Assembly (NCBI RefSeq): GCF_040529065.1
Contig: NZ_CP132343.1
Coordinates: forward strand, 3,472,001 to 3,536,000
Length of the DNA: 64,000 nucleotides
Direction of reading: 5' to 3'
Source of the DNA: Xanthomonas sacchari
GTDB taxonomy: Bacteria > Pseudomonadota > Gammaproteobacteria > Xanthomonadales > Xanthomonadaceae
The notes beneath the pieces are model-generated. The model was not told where the DNA came from, did not search any database, and was given only the letters and a program-made list of their open reading frames with translations. How positions within the stretch are numbered: the first letter of the stretch is position 1; the number at the start of each line of letters is the position of its first letter. Made by a program: the position numbers and the translations under genes. Positions 1 to 8,651 of the stretch are shown piece by piece.

Positions 1-445
1 GGTGCAACTCGGTGCGATGATCGAGGTACCGGCGGCGGCGCTCGCCCTGGACACTTTCATCGACGTCATCGACTTCCTGTCGATCGGCACCAACGACCTG
101 GTGCAATACCTGCTTGCCGCCGACCGCAACAACGAGGCGGTGGCCGAGCTGTATTCGCCGCTGCATCCGGCGGTGCTGCGCCTGATCGCGCAGGTGATCG
201 CCACCGGCCAAGCCCACGGCAAACCGGTGGCGGTGTGCGGCGAGATCGCCGGCGACCCGGCGCTGACGCCGATGCTGCTGGCGCTGGGATTGCGCGAGTT
301 CAGCCTGCACCCGGCGACGATGCTGGAAGTGCGCCAGGTGATCCGCGACACCGACCTGCAGGCCCTGCGCCAGCGCGGCGCCAAACTGCTGCAGGCCCGC
401 GACCGCAAGGGCATCGAGCGTTGGCTGGGCTGCGCGATCGGGTAG
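1..445 (+). CDS. ptsI: PTS enzyme I (phosphoenolpyruvate-protein phosphotransferase), C-terminal part
   Basis: Partial gene, cut by the left edge; 147 residues remain and end in TAG. Enzyme I takes phosphate from phosphoenolpyruvate and passes it to HPr in the cytoplasm. The fragment is the end of the PEP-binding TIM barrel: it carries the family signature DFLSIGTNDLVQY, where the Asn-Asp pair contacts PEP and magnesium, and VCGEIAGD, whose Cys is the acid/base residue of the family. The His-domain lies outside the window, so whether this is a simple enzyme I or part of a fused EIIA-HPr-EI protein cannot be seen. A downstream mgtE in the same direction fits the Xanthomonas ptsHI-mgtE arrangement as I know it. 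Confidence 0.93.
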   Translation, partial: VQLGAMIEVPAAALALDTFIDVIDFLSIGTNDLVQYLLAADRNNEAVAELYSPLHPAVLRLIAQVIATGQAHGKPVAVCGEIAGDPALTPMLLALGLREFSLHPATMLEVRQVIRDTDLQALRQRGAKLLQARDRKGIERWLGCAIG

Positions 446-473
446 TTCCCGTGCGTGCGCTGCGTTGGCTCTC

Positions 474-538
474 GTAGGAGCGGCTTCAGCCGCGACAAAC
501 CTGATCGGTACCGCCGTCGCGGCTGAAGCCGCTCCTAC
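474..538. repeat. Family A palindromic repeat
   Basis: Inverted repeat with arms GTAGGAGCGGCTTCAGCC and its complement, separated by about 20 bases. It lies between ptsI and mgtE. The same element recurs at 17991, 23624, 39734, 57010 and 58740, and in turned-round form at 5695. It resembles the REP-type palindromes scattered between genes in Xanthomonadaceae. Confidence 0.9.
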
Positions 539-590
539 AGAAAACCGGCCCGCCGCGCGCGCAGGCCGGGGCCAATCAACGTTGCCACCT

Positions 591-656
591 TGTGGGAGGG
601 ACTTCAGTCCCGACGCCCGAACCCTTATCGCGTCGGGACTGAAGTCCCTCCCACAA
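591..656. repeat. Family B palindromic repeat
   Basis: Inverted repeat with arms GGGAGGGACTTCAGTCCC and its complement, followed by a run of A on the plus strand. A second full copy is at 3409; half copies are at 5907 and 39863. The A run is on the wrong side for a plus-strand terminator, so I treat it as a dispersed repeat. Confidence 0.88.
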
Positions 657-1042
657 AAAAACCGTCGCCCGCGTGCCGGCGTAGATGCGTCACTCCCATC
701 GACATTCCTCTCCCTGGCTTTCTGCCTTCTTTTTTCCTGGCTTCTGCACTGCTCTCTGCTTCCTTCTCGGTGCTACCTATTCCCCTGCTCCCCTGTTCCT
801 GCCCCCTGCCCTTTGCCTCTCGCCCGCTTCCCCAAGAGCAGTTTTTCGCTTGCTACCCCCGTCGCTTCTCTCCGAGCGCACTGCCCCGGCTCCGCTCTGC
901 ACTTGCGATTCCCGATTCCCAATTCCCCACTCCCGGCTCCACCAACACTGTGCTTCCCGCAACATGCAGGCGATAATGTTGGGATGAACATCTGACCGAC
1001 CGCGTTTCTCCGGAGCGCGGCCTCACCCGAAGGGAGCAGCGC
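657..1042. other. Intergenic stretch, pyrimidine-rich, upstream of mgtE
   Basis: No convincing gene. Roughly 685-960 is strongly biased to C and T on the plus strand, with several TTCCC/CCCTG-type words, and ends in tandem TTCCCGATTCCC-like copies near 909-935 that resemble the repeats between pilT and pilU. The mgtE ribosome binding site AAGGGAG lies near 1029-1035. I could not recognise a magnesium-sensing leader, though mgtE genes sometimes have one. Confidence 0.6.
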
Positions 1043-2401
1043 ATGGCCGACGCCGTCCGCCACGACAAGACCGCGCGGCAGCTGCGCATGCTGTCCGACG
1101 CGCTGGACAGCGGGCGCCTCGGCCCGGTGCGGCGCCTGGTCAATACGCTGGCGCCGGCCGAGATCGGCAACCTGCTGGAGTCGTTGCCGCCGGGCAAGCG
1201 CGAGGTGGTGTGGGGGCTGGTCGATCCGGAGGACGACGGCGAGGTGCTGGTCCACGTCGGCGAGGAAGTGCGCGAGAGCCTGCTCGCGGACATGGACCCG
1301 GACGAAATCGTCGCCGCGGTCGAAGACCTGGACATCGACGACCTCGCCAACCTGGTCGAGGACCTGCCGGACACGGTCATCGACGAAGTGCTCAAGTCGA
1401 TGGACCGCGAGAACCGCGAGCGGCTCGAGCAGGTGCTGTCGTATCCCGAGGACAGCGCCGGGCGCCTGATGAACCCGGACGTGGTCACCGTGCGCGCCGA
1501 TGTCAATGTCGACGTGGTGCTGCGCTACCTGCGCCTGCGCGGCGAATTGCCGGACCACACCGACCACCTGTTCGTGGTCAGCCGCCGCCACCAGTATCTG
1601 GGGCGGGTGTCGCTGGCGGCACTGGTCACCCACGAGGACTCCACCCCGATCAACCGGCTGATCGACGACGAGCAGCCGGCCATCGACGTCGGCGAAGGCG
1701 CCGACGAGGTCGCGCGGCAGTTCTCCGACCACGACTGGATCTCCGCGCCGGTGGTGGACGACAACAACATCCTGCTCGGCCGCATCACCATCGACGACGT
1801 GGTCGACATCATCCGCGACCAGGCCGAGCACCAGGCGATGAGCGCGGCCGGCCTGGACGAGGACGAAGACCTGTTCAGCCCGGTGCGGCGCGCGTTCCGG
1901 CGCCGCCTGCTGTGGCTGACGATCAACCTCGGCACTGCCTTCATCGCCTCCAGCGTGGTCGGCCAGTTCGAAGGCACCATCGCCAAGCTGGTGGCGCTGG
2001 CCGCGTTGATGCCGATCGTGGCCGGCATGGGCGGCAACGCCGGCACCCAGGTGCTGGCGCTGATGGTGCGCGGCCTGGCCCTGGGCCAGATCGGCGCCTC
2101 CAACGTGATCGTGCTGCTGCGCAAGGAGCTGTCGGTGGCGCTGATCAACGGCCTGGCGCTGGGCATCGGCCTGGGCCTGATCGTGCTGCTGTGGTTCAAG
2201 CAGCCGCTGCTGTCACTGGTGATCGGCTCGGCCCTGACCATCAACCTGCTCACCGCCGCGCTGGGCGGCGTGCTGGTGCCCCTGACGCTCAAGCGCCTGG
2301 GCTTCGACCCGGCCCTGGCCGGCGGGGTGATCCTGACCACGCTGACCGACGTGATGGGCTTCCTCAGCTTCCTCGGCCTGGCCACCCTGGTTCTGCTGTA
2401 G
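1043..2401 (+). CDS. mgtE: Magnesium transporter MgtE
   Basis: A 452-residue inner-membrane magnesium channel. The order of domains matches the family: an acidic N-domain (about 1-125), a pair of CBS domains (about 130-255, with the HLFVVSRRHQYLGRVSL stretch) that sense cytoplasmic magnesium, a connecting helix, then about five membrane segments from residue 285 to the end. The pore motif PIVAGMGGNAGTQ is intact. Length is normal for MgtE (about 450). The ATG at 1043 is preceded by a good AAGGGAG site. The neighbouring ptsI ends 600 bases upstream with repeats between, so mgtE probably has its own promoter. Confidence 0.96.
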   Translation: MADAVRHDKTARQLRMLSDALDSGRLGPVRRLVNTLAPAEIGNLLESLPPGKREVVWGLVDPEDDGEVLVHVGEEVRESLLADMDPDEIVAAVEDLDIDDLANLVEDLPDTVIDEVLKSMDRENRERLEQVLSYPEDSAGRLMNPDVVTVRADVNVDVVLRYLRLRGELPDHTDHLFVVSRRHQYLGRVSLAALVTHEDSTPINRLIDDEQPAIDVGEGADEVARQFSDHDWISAPVVDDNNILLGRITIDDVVDIIRDQAEHQAMSAAGLDEDEDLFSPVRRAFRRRLLWLTINLGTAFIASSVVGQFEGTIAKLVALAALMPIVAGMGGNAGTQVLALMVRGLALGQIGASNVIVLLRKELSVALINGLALGIGLGLIVLLWFKQPLLSLVIGSALTINLLTAALGGVLVPLTLKRLGFDPALAGGVILTTLTDVMGFLSFLGLATLVLL

Positions 2402-2578
2402 AACGTGCGCGTGCGCGGCGACTGCACGCGTCGCCGCAACCACCCCGGCACGACGCGCACGACGCGCCGGCACGCGCCTTGGCCGCCGGCTGACTGGCGC
2501 ATGTCCGCCGCCGCTGCCCGGGTTGTCGGAAAGACGCCAAGGCCACGATACTGCGGGCTCACCACCCGAGGGCCAGCC

Positions 2579-3397
2579 ATGTCGATGCGTTCGTTGCTGC
2601 TTCTGCTGTGCCTGTCGATGGTCGGCTGCAGCAGTTTGCCCAGCGACCCGGCCACCGGCCACTTCGTCAGCCGCCAGCTCACCCTCGATGGACGCATCTA
2701 CCGCTACCAGGTGTTCGTGCCGGCGCCGGCGCATCGCCAGGGCCCGGTGCCGGTCGTGCTGTTCCTGCACGGCTCTGGCGAGCGCGGCGACGACGGCCGC
2801 GACCAGACCACGTCCGGCCTGGGCCCCTACCTGCGCCGCCACCTGGCCGATTTCCCGGCCCTGGTGGTGATGCCGCAGGCGCCCGACGGCGAGGAATGGA
2901 ACGGCGCCAACGCGACCATGGCGCTGCAGGCGCTGGACGACAGCAGCGCCGAGTTCAACGGCGACCCGCAACGCACCTATCTGACCGGCATGTCGATGGG
3001 TGGCTACGGCACCTGGGAGATTGCCCTGAAGCAGCCGCAGCGCTTCGCCGCGCTGGTGCCGATCTGCGGCGCGATCCTGTCCCCGCACGAGGACCGCGAA
3101 TACCTGGTGGTGACGCCGGTGGCCTATCTGGCCGATCCCTACAGCGCGCTGGCGCAGCGCCTGCGGCACGTGCCGGTGTGGATCTTCCACGGCGCCCAGG
3201 ACGACGTGGTGCTGCCGCACGACGACCGCAAGATCGTGCGTGCGTTCAAGAACCTCGACGCCGACGTGCGCTACACCGAATACCCGCAGGGCAACCACAA
3301 CGCTTGGGATGCCACCTACCGCGATCCGAAGATGTGGCAGTGGCTGTTCGCGCAGAAGCGCAGCGACGCCGGCAACGAGACCACCGCCGAGAAGTAA
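2579..3397 (+). CDS. Alpha/beta-hydrolase lipoprotein (dienelactone hydrolase / esterase type)
   Basis: A predicted envelope-anchored serine hydrolase of 272 residues. The open frame runs further upstream, but the ATG at 2579 gives a clean lipoprotein signal: Met-Ser-Met-Arg, a run of leucines, and lipobox MVGC with Cys17. The nucleophile elbow GMSMGG places the catalytic serine near residue 139; the HGSGERG stretch after a hydrophobic strand supplies the oxyanion region, and Asp and His candidates lie in GAQDDVV and GNHNAW near the C-terminus. Members of this group are often annotated as phospholipase/carboxylesterase or prolyl-oligopeptidase-like. The substrate cannot be told. It sits alone between mgtE and a family B repeat. 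Confidence 0.85.
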   Translation: MSMRSLLLLLCLSMVGCSSLPSDPATGHFVSRQLTLDGRIYRYQVFVPAPAHRQGPVPVVLFLHGSGERGDDGRDQTTSGLGPYLRRHLADFPALVVMPQAPDGEEWNGANATMALQALDDSSAEFNGDPQRTYLTGMSMGGYGTWEIALKQPQRFAALVPICGAILSPHEDREYLVVTPVAYLADPYSALAQRLRHVPVWIFHGAQDDVVLPHDDRKIVRAFKNLDADVRYTEYPQGNHNAWDATYRDPKMWQWLFAQKRSDAGNETTAEK

Positions 3398-3408
3398 GCC
3401 GTCTCCAG

Positions 3409-3470
3409 GAAGGAACTTCAGTCCCGACGCCCCACCCTCACCGCGTCGGGACTGAAGTCCCTCCCACAAA
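3409..3470. repeat. Family B palindromic repeat
   Basis: Second full copy of the element at 591, beginning 12 bases after the esterase stop codon. The left arm has one departure (GGAAGGAACTTCAGTCC), the right arm is standard and again followed by an A run. Confidence 0.88.
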
Positions 3471-3664
3471 AAAGCCCATCGAGCGCGGCGTGCGACACGG
3501 CGTGGGCCCGACGCCAGGCTGCGCGAGCTGGGCCGCACCGACGCCAGGCTCAGCGTTCGCCGACAGGGGCCTCCACGGCGATCCGCGCCGACGCGTTGTC
3601 GCTGCCTGCGCAGCGCCCAGCCAAACCGCGTACAGTCCGCGCTTTCGTCGCGCATAGGTTAGGC

Positions 3665-4114
3665 ATGGTCGCCGCCCTTTCCTCATCACAGACCGCGTTC
3701 CAGGCCCGCCTGCGCGGCCTGGACCCGAGCGTGGCGGCGATCGCCGGCACGGTGATTCCACCGCTGCTGGTGCCGGCATGCGACGCCCCCTCGGCCCTGC
3801 AGCTCAGCGACAGCGGACGCTGGCTGTTGCAGGTGCTGGACGCACTGGACGCCCTGCACCAGGCCGCGCAGGCCAGCCGCCTGTCCGCCGATGCGCTGCG
3901 TCGCGACCAGAAGTTCGCCCCGCCCGGGCGGCCGTCGCTGCACCTGGTGCAGTTGCGCCAGCAGCAGGCGGCCGCGCAGCAGGCCGTGCGTCGCGCCAAC
4001 CAGTCACTGGCCCAGGCCGCCACCGGCTTCGTGCGCAGCGCCGGGCTGACGCCGCCGCCACGGACCGGACCGGTGGCGTTCGTGCAAGGGTGGATCGCAC
4101 GCCATCTGGGGTAG
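3665..4114 (+). CDS. Conserved-looking hypothetical protein
   Basis: I do not recognise this 149-residue protein. It has no signal peptide or clear membrane segment. Residues 1-60 mix hydrophobic and polar residues, followed by Ala/Gln-rich helical stretches (QLRQQQAAAQQAVRRANQSLAQAA) and a short C-terminal WIARHLG. The frame is open further upstream to 3596; I chose ATG 3665 because the extra N-terminus looks like untranslated DNA. GC-rich third positions support coding. It is flanked by a family B repeat upstream and the ArsB-like gene downstream in the same direction. Confidence 0.6.
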   Translation: MVAALSSSQTAFQARLRGLDPSVAAIAGTVIPPLLVPACDAPSALQLSDSGRWLLQVLDALDALHQAAQASRLSADALRRDQKFAPPGRPSLHLVQLRQQQAAAQQAVRRANQSLAQAATGFVRSAGLTPPPRTGPVAFVQGWIARHLG

Positions 4115-4373
4115 CGGCACCGCGGTGCCGCGCGGCCCTGGCGTGCAGGGATGTGCGGGCAGCCCCGCGACGCGTGTCTACGCAAACTAAACCGCGGGCG
4201 CCGGAGCGCCCATGTCGGCCCGGCCTGCACCTGCCCCGCTGCTATCCTGCACGCCCCTCGGACTGCGCTGCCCGCCGCCCCATGCCCGTGCCCTCCACCA
4301 TCGCCCTCCCCTGCCTCGTTCCAGCGGCCTCTTCGCGCGCGTGCCTCGGCGCCCGTGCCACGGCAGCGGCGGC

Positions 4374-5642
4374 ATGAGCATGCCCGTCGCGCATACGGCC
4401 AATCTCGCCACCTGGAGCATCTGCGCGCTGGCCACCGCCGGCGTGATCGCGCGGCCGTTCAAGCTGCCCGAGGCGTGCTGGGCGGTGGGCGGCGCGCTGC
4501 TGCTGATGGTGCTGGGGCTGATGCCCGGCGGCGAGGCGTGGCAGGCGGTACTCAAGGGCCTGGACGTGTACCTGTTCCTGATCGGCATGATGCTGCTGTC
4601 GGAGACCGCACGCGCCGAAGGCCTGTTCGACTGGGTGGCGATGCATGCGGTGAACCTGGCCAAGGGCTCGACCCAGCGCCTGTTCGCATTGGTGTTCGGC
4701 GTCGGCATCGTGGTCACCGCGTTCCTGTCCAACGACGCCACCGCGGTGGTGCTGACCCCGGCGGTGTACGCGGCCGCGCGCAAGGCCGGCGCCAAGCCGC
4801 TGCCGCTGCTGTTCGCCTGCGCGCTGATCGCCAACGCCGCCAGCTTCGTGCTGCCGATCTCCAACCCCGCCAACCTGGTGCTGTACGGCGGCAAGATGCC
4901 GACCCTGGGCGCGTGGATGGCCGCGTTCGCGCTGCCGTCGCTGCTGGCGATCGGGGTGACCTTCGTGATGCTGCGCTGGGCCGAGCGCAAGGACCTGACC
5001 GGCCATTGCGCCGCGCGCGTGGACACGGTGCCGCTGACCCGCGGCGGCACCTTCGCCCTGGTCGGCATCCTCGCCACCGCGGTGCTGCTGGTCGGCGTCT
5101 CCGCGCTGGGCCTGGACCTGGGCCTGCCGACCTGCCTGGCCGGCCTGGCGACGCTGGGCGTGGTCTGCCTGGGCGGCCGGCAGTCGCCGCTGCCGATGGC
5201 CAAGGCGGTGTCGTGGTCGGTGCTGCCGTTGGTGGCCGGCCTGTTCGTGCTGGTGGAGGCGCTGTCGCGCACCGGCGTGATCGGCCTGCTCGCGCGCACC
5301 CTGGCCGACGCTGCCGCGCACTCGCCGCAGGCCACCGCCGGCGTCGCCGGCACCCTGCTGGCGTTCGGCTCCAACCTGATGAACAACCTGCCGGCCGGCC
5401 TGATCGCCAGCACCACCGTCGCTCAGGCGCAGCCGCCGCAGCTGGTGGTGGACGCGCTGCTGATCGGCGTGGATCTGGGGCCGAACCTGTCGATCACCGG
5501 CTCGCTGGCGACCATCCTGTGGCTGACCGCGATCCGCCGCGAAGGCGAGGACGTGGGCTTCTGGCGCTTCCTCAAGGTCGGCGCGCTGGTGATGCCGCCG
5601 GCGCTGCTGTGCGCCCTGGGCGCACGCCTGCTGCTGGGCTGA
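4374..5642 (+). CDS. ArsB/NhaD-superfamily arsenite/anion permease
   Basis: A 422-residue inner-membrane transporter with about 11-12 membrane segments, close to the usual 429 of ArsB. Recognisable parts are the first half ending in VVTAFLSNDATAVVLTP and the matching NAASFVLPISNPANLVLYGG, the conserved Asn/Asp-rich re-entrant motifs of the ion-transporter superfamily; the second half repeats the pattern (LLAFGSNLMNNLPAGL). ArsB pumps arsenite or antimonite out, alone or with ArsA. No arsR, arsC or arsA is near, so the true substrate is open. The start at ATG 4374 (MSMP) is preferred over the long upstream extension, which lacks membrane character. Confidence 0.85.
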   Translation: MSMPVAHTANLATWSICALATAGVIARPFKLPEACWAVGGALLLMVLGLMPGGEAWQAVLKGLDVYLFLIGMMLLSETARAEGLFDWVAMHAVNLAKGSTQRLFALVFGVGIVVTAFLSNDATAVVLTPAVYAAARKAGAKPLPLLFACALIANAASFVLPISNPANLVLYGGKMPTLGAWMAAFALPSLLAIGVTFVMLRWAERKDLTGHCAARVDTVPLTRGGTFALVGILATAVLLVGVSALGLDLGLPTCLAGLATLGVVCLGGRQSPLPMAKAVSWSVLPLVAGLFVLVEALSRTGVIGLLARTLADAAAHSPQATAGVAGTLLAFGSNLMNNLPAGLIASTTVAQAQPPQLVVDALLIGVDLGPNLSITGSLATILWLTAIRREGEDVGFWRFLKVGALVMPPALLCALGARLLLG

Positions 5643-5694
5643 GCGGCGCGCGTGCACGTCGTGGATTCGGCCGCGGTGGTTTCCATCGCAACGC

Positions 5695-5772
5695 GTCGCG
5701 GCTGAAGCCGCTCCTACAAGAGGCAGGTCCGCGAGCTGTCGGTGCCGTCGCAGGAGCGGCTTCAGCCGCGAC
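5695..5772. repeat. Family A repeat, arms in reversed order
   Basis: Arms GTCGCGGCTGAAGCCGC (5695-5717) and GGAGCGGCTTCAGCCGC (5747-5772) occur in the opposite order from the other family A copies. It lies between the convergent arsB-like and permease genes. The whole gap 5643-5965 holds only this, the half B repeat and no gene. Confidence 0.82.
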
Positions 5773-5906
5773 AGGCCTTGCCGCGACACCTGTCGCGGTT
5801 GCTCCATGAAAAGCAACACGCGCGACCGCTGCGGCGACACACATGACGCGCGCAAAGCGCTGTCATGCAGCCGCGACGAACGAAGCAAACGCCGTCCGAT
5901 ACCCTC

Positions 5907-5936
5907 ACGCGTCGAAACTGAAGTCCCTCCCACAAC
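5907..5936. repeat. Half copy of family B repeat
   Basis: Right arm only (CTGAAGTCCCTCCCACAA) with a slightly altered start. It sits about 30 bases past the 3' end of the minus-strand permease. Confidence 0.75.
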
Positions 5937-5965
5937 GGCATGCCGCCACCGCTGGAGCGCGCGCC

Positions 5966-7372
5966 CTACCCCGCGCGCAGCCGCCGCGCCACGCCGCTGA
6001 CCACGGCGATCACCGCGGTCAGCGCCGCCATCGACAGGAACTGCGTGCGGGTGTCCGGCGAGGCCACCAGCAGGCCGAAGATCAGCGCCAGGATCGCCAG
6101 CGCCAGCACGGTGAGCAGCGGATAGCCGCGCATGCGGAACGGCAGGCGGGTGCCGGCGCGGTCGGCGCGCGCGCGCAGGATCAGTTGCGACAGCAGCGAG
6201 ATCGTCCACACCAGCAGGCAGGTGGCGCCGACGATGTTCAGCAGCACCGGCAGCACCCGGTTGGGATACAGCAGCTCCAGCACCGCAGCGACGAAGCCGA
6301 ACAGCACGCTGGCCAGCACCGCCAGCCACGGCACCTGCTGGCGGCTGGACGCGGCCAGCGCGCGCGGCGCTTCGCCGCGCTGGGCCAGCGAGAAGATCAT
6401 CCGCGAAGCGCCGTACAGATTGGCGTTGAGCGCCGACAGCAACGCGATCACCGCGATCAGGGTGATGCCGGTGGCGGCGCCGGGGATGTTGGCCACCTGC
6501 AGCACCGCGGCGAACGGCGAACTCAGCGCCTTGCTCTGCCATGGCACCACCGCGATGATCACGCTCAGCGAGCCGATGTAGAACACCAGGATGCGCCAGG
6601 CGACGGTACGGATGGCACGGGCGATGCTGCGCTCCGGATCGGCGGTCTCGGCCGCGGCCACCGCCACGATCTCGGTACCGCCGAAGGCGAACACCACCAC
6701 CAGCAGCGCCGCGCCGATGCCGGCCAGGCCCTTCGGCGCGAAGCCGCCGTTGCCGGTGACGTTGGACAGGCCCGGCGAGGGGACACCAGGCAGCCAGCCG
6801 GCCAGCAAGGCGATGCCGACCAGGATGAAACCGACGATCGCCGCTACCTTGAGGATGGCGAACCAGAACTCGAACTCGCCGAAGTTGCGCACGCCCAGCA
6901 GGTTGATCGCGGTGAACGCGGCCATGAACGCGATCGCGGCCGCCGGCACCGGCAAGCCCGGCCACACCGTCGCCAGCAGGCCGGCCGCGCCCACCGCCTC
7001 GGCGGCGATCACGATCACCAGTTGCAGCCACCACAGCCAGCCCACGGTGGCGCCGGCGGTCGGCCCCATCGCGTCGGTGGCATAGACCGAGAACGCGCCG
7101 CTGGCCGGCTTGGCCGCCGCCATCTCGCCCAGCGCGTTCATCACGATGATCACCAGCGCGCCGGCGACCAGGTAGGAGATCAACACCGCCGGCCCTGCCG
7201 CGTGCACGCCGACGCCGGAGCCCAGGAACAGGCCGGCGCCGATCGCGCTGCCCAAGCCCATCATGATCAGTTGCCGTGGTTTCAGCGCGTGGCGCAGGGC
7301 GGGAGCGGCGGCGGACGGGACAGGCGCGGACGGATGCGGCATCGGCTCGGTCGGGTGCGGAAAACGCGACAC
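5966..7372 (-). CDS. Amino-acid permease (APC superfamily, AAT family)
   Basis: A 468-residue proton-coupled amino-acid uptake protein of the inner membrane with 12 predicted segments after a Pro-rich cytoplasmic tail of about 30 residues. The N-terminal signature LKPRQLIMMGLGSAIGAGLFLGSG is the conserved substrate-binding helix 1 of the GabP/CycA/ProY group, and FAFGGTEIVAVAAAE is the conserved helix 6 motif with the Glu found in that group. Substrate cannot be decided between GABA, D-serine/alanine/glycine and others. It is convergent with the arsB-like gene and divergent from the small secreted protein at 7844. An alternative start at the second Met (PMPHPSAP) is possible. Confidence 0.88.
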   Translation of the reverse strand: MSRFPHPTEPMPHPSAPVPSAAAPALRHALKPRQLIMMGLGSAIGAGLFLGSGVGVHAAGPAVLISYLVAGALVIIVMNALGEMAAAKPASGAFSVYATDAMGPTAGATVGWLWWLQLVIVIAAEAVGAAGLLATVWPGLPVPAAAIAFMAAFTAINLLGVRNFGEFEFWFAILKVAAIVGFILVGIALLAGWLPGVPSPGLSNVTGNGGFAPKGLAGIGAALLVVVFAFGGTEIVAVAAAETADPERSIARAIRTVAWRILVFYIGSLSVIIAVVPWQSKALSSPFAAVLQVANIPGAATGITLIAVIALLSALNANLYGASRMIFSLAQRGEAPRALAASSRQQVPWLAVLASVLFGFVAAVLELLYPNRVLPVLLNIVGATCLLVWTISLLSQLILRARADRAGTRLPFRMRGYPLLTVLALAILALIFGLLVASPDTRTQFLSMAALTAVIAVVSGVARRLRAG

Positions 7373-7629
7373 GATACAGGCTGAAGGCCGAGAGGTGCGG
7401 CTGCACGCGTGTTTGGCCGCTTGCTAGCGCGGATCGGCGCGCCGCAGCGGGGTGGCTGCTGCAACGCAGCGCGGATCCGCGCACGCGGTTGCCAGCGACA
7501 CCGCGCGGGATGCCGACGGCCGCCTTTCGCTGCAAACGACACGGCGGAACGGCCCAACCCTGCCAATGTACGGTATCTCCTTACATCAGACACCAACGCC
7601 ATTTTCGCTTACATGGTTGATTCTGCTTG

Positions 7630-7658
7630 TTGACAGCGCTACTAACGTCAGAAATACT
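7630..7658 (+). promoter_or_regulatory. Probable sigma-70 promoter for the 7844 gene
   Basis: TTGACA at 7630-7635, a 17-base spacer and AATACT at 7653-7658, in a locally AT-rich stretch (about 7560-7690). The predicted transcript would start near 7665 and have a leader of about 180 bases. The rest of the 7373-7843 gap shows no gene. Confidence 0.6.
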
Positions 7659-7843
7659 GAACTCGACGCCTGCAAAGTCTCCTATTTCCGCACCAGCCGA
7701 TGAGGGCGAACGCGGAGCCGGGAGGACCGCAGGCGACGACGGACCGGGAGACGGCCCGTTGCGGGCGCCCCGGCCGGAAAGGACCACGGCTGTCGCTCGT
7801 CCCATGGCGTACAGGTCCGTACATCCAGACAAGGAGAGACACC

Positions 7844-8326
7844 ATGATCAAACCGCTGCTGACCCTCACCATGCTGGCGGCCGCGCTGGCCGCGCCCTGC
7901 CTGCAGGCCGCCCAGCGCGCGCCGCTCAACGCCGCCGACGCGATCCAGGGCATGGGCGAACGCCTGCCCATCGGCAAGCAGAACGTCAGCCTGTCGCCGC
8001 TGTTCAAGGTCTACACGTTCGAGAAGGCCGGCCTGCGCTTCGTGCAGATCAACTCGCTGCAGGACGAGGTCATCACCGTGCTCAGCGCCACGCCCGGCAC
8101 CGACACGCGGCTGCCGATCGGCAGCGCCGCCGAGGAGCAGATGATCGCGGTCAACGACGCGAAGAACCAGCCGCTGGGCATGGTCACCGCCGCGGCCAGC
8201 TGCCCGTGCAACGCCACCGTGGTCTACCGCGACGCCACCACCACCATCGTGGTGGTCTACGGCTCCAACGGCGAGTACATCACCTCGTACGTGATCAAGA
8301 CCCCGCAGACCAAGCCGCCGCAGTAA
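7844..8326 (+). CDS. Small secreted (periplasmic) protein of unknown function
   Basis: A 160-residue protein with a standard Sec signal (MIKPLLTLTMLAAALAAPCLQA, cleavage probably after QAA). The start at 7844 has an AAGGAG site 8 bases upstream; the longer open frame from 7700 is untranslated leader. The mature part is short strands, with KVYTFEKAGLRFVQIN and VVYRDATTTIVVVYGSNGEYITSYVIK, and two cysteines in SCPCNATV separated by one residue. It looks like a compact beta protein. I do not recognise the family. It is a single gene with its own promoter and a strong hairpin 11 bases after the stop. Confidence 0.78.
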   Translation: MIKPLLTLTMLAAALAAPCLQAAQRAPLNAADAIQGMGERLPIGKQNVSLSPLFKVYTFEKAGLRFVQINSLQDEVITVLSATPGTDTRLPIGSAAEEQMIAVNDAKNQPLGMVTAAASCPCNATVVYRDATTTIVVVYGSNGEYITSYVIKTPQTKPPQ

Positions 8327-8337
8327 GTGCCGCTTAC

Positions 8338-8368
8338 GCGCTGCGGCCGCCCACTGCGGCCGCAGCGC
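8338..8368 (+). terminator. Strong stem-loop after the 7844 gene
   Basis: GCGCTGCGGCCGC and its exact complement form a 13-base-pair stem with loop CCACT, followed by GATTTGACTGTG. The T tract is short, but the stem is perfect and well placed. Confidence 0.65.
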
Positions 8369-8589
8369 GATTTGACTGTGGCCGTCGATGACCTGGCCGC
8401 CCGATCAGGACCGGCACTGCAGCGCCCGGCGAGGGCGATGCCTTCTGCATTCGCGCTGCTCCCTCTTGCGCAGGGGGACATTGGCCACGGGCGAGCCGAA
8501 GCTTCGCCCCACACGTCTCCGCACCAGCCGCCGCCTGCTCGCACACAGCAGCCGAATCGCGCACATCGCGCAGCGATGCACAAACGCAA

Positions 8590-8645
8590 GCGGCCGCCTT
8601 CCGAGGAAGACGGCCGCACACCAGCGGTCCGGGACACCGGACCGC
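8590..8645 (-). terminator. Two stem-loops after the first chemoreceptor
   Basis: Read on the minus strand, the nearest hairpin has arms GCGGTCC/GGACCGC (8624-8645); the second has arms GCGGCCGTCTTCC and GGAAGGCGGCCGC (8590-8617) followed by TTGCGTTTGTG. They begin 6 bases beyond the stop codon and probably end the chemoreceptor transcript. Confidence 0.6.
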
Positions 8646-8651
8646 GTCGGC

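Noticed and set aside
591-656. Family B repeat as a terminator for ptsI
   Set aside because: The homopolymer after the stem is A on the plus strand, and the element recurs at unrelated positions, so it is better treated as a dispersed repeat.
4242-7535. 1097-codon open frame on the minus strand
   Set aside because: It runs across the arsB-like gene on the opposite strand and the permease in another frame. Its product is Arg/Gln/His-rich with no recognisable domain, as expected for a shadow in GC-rich DNA.
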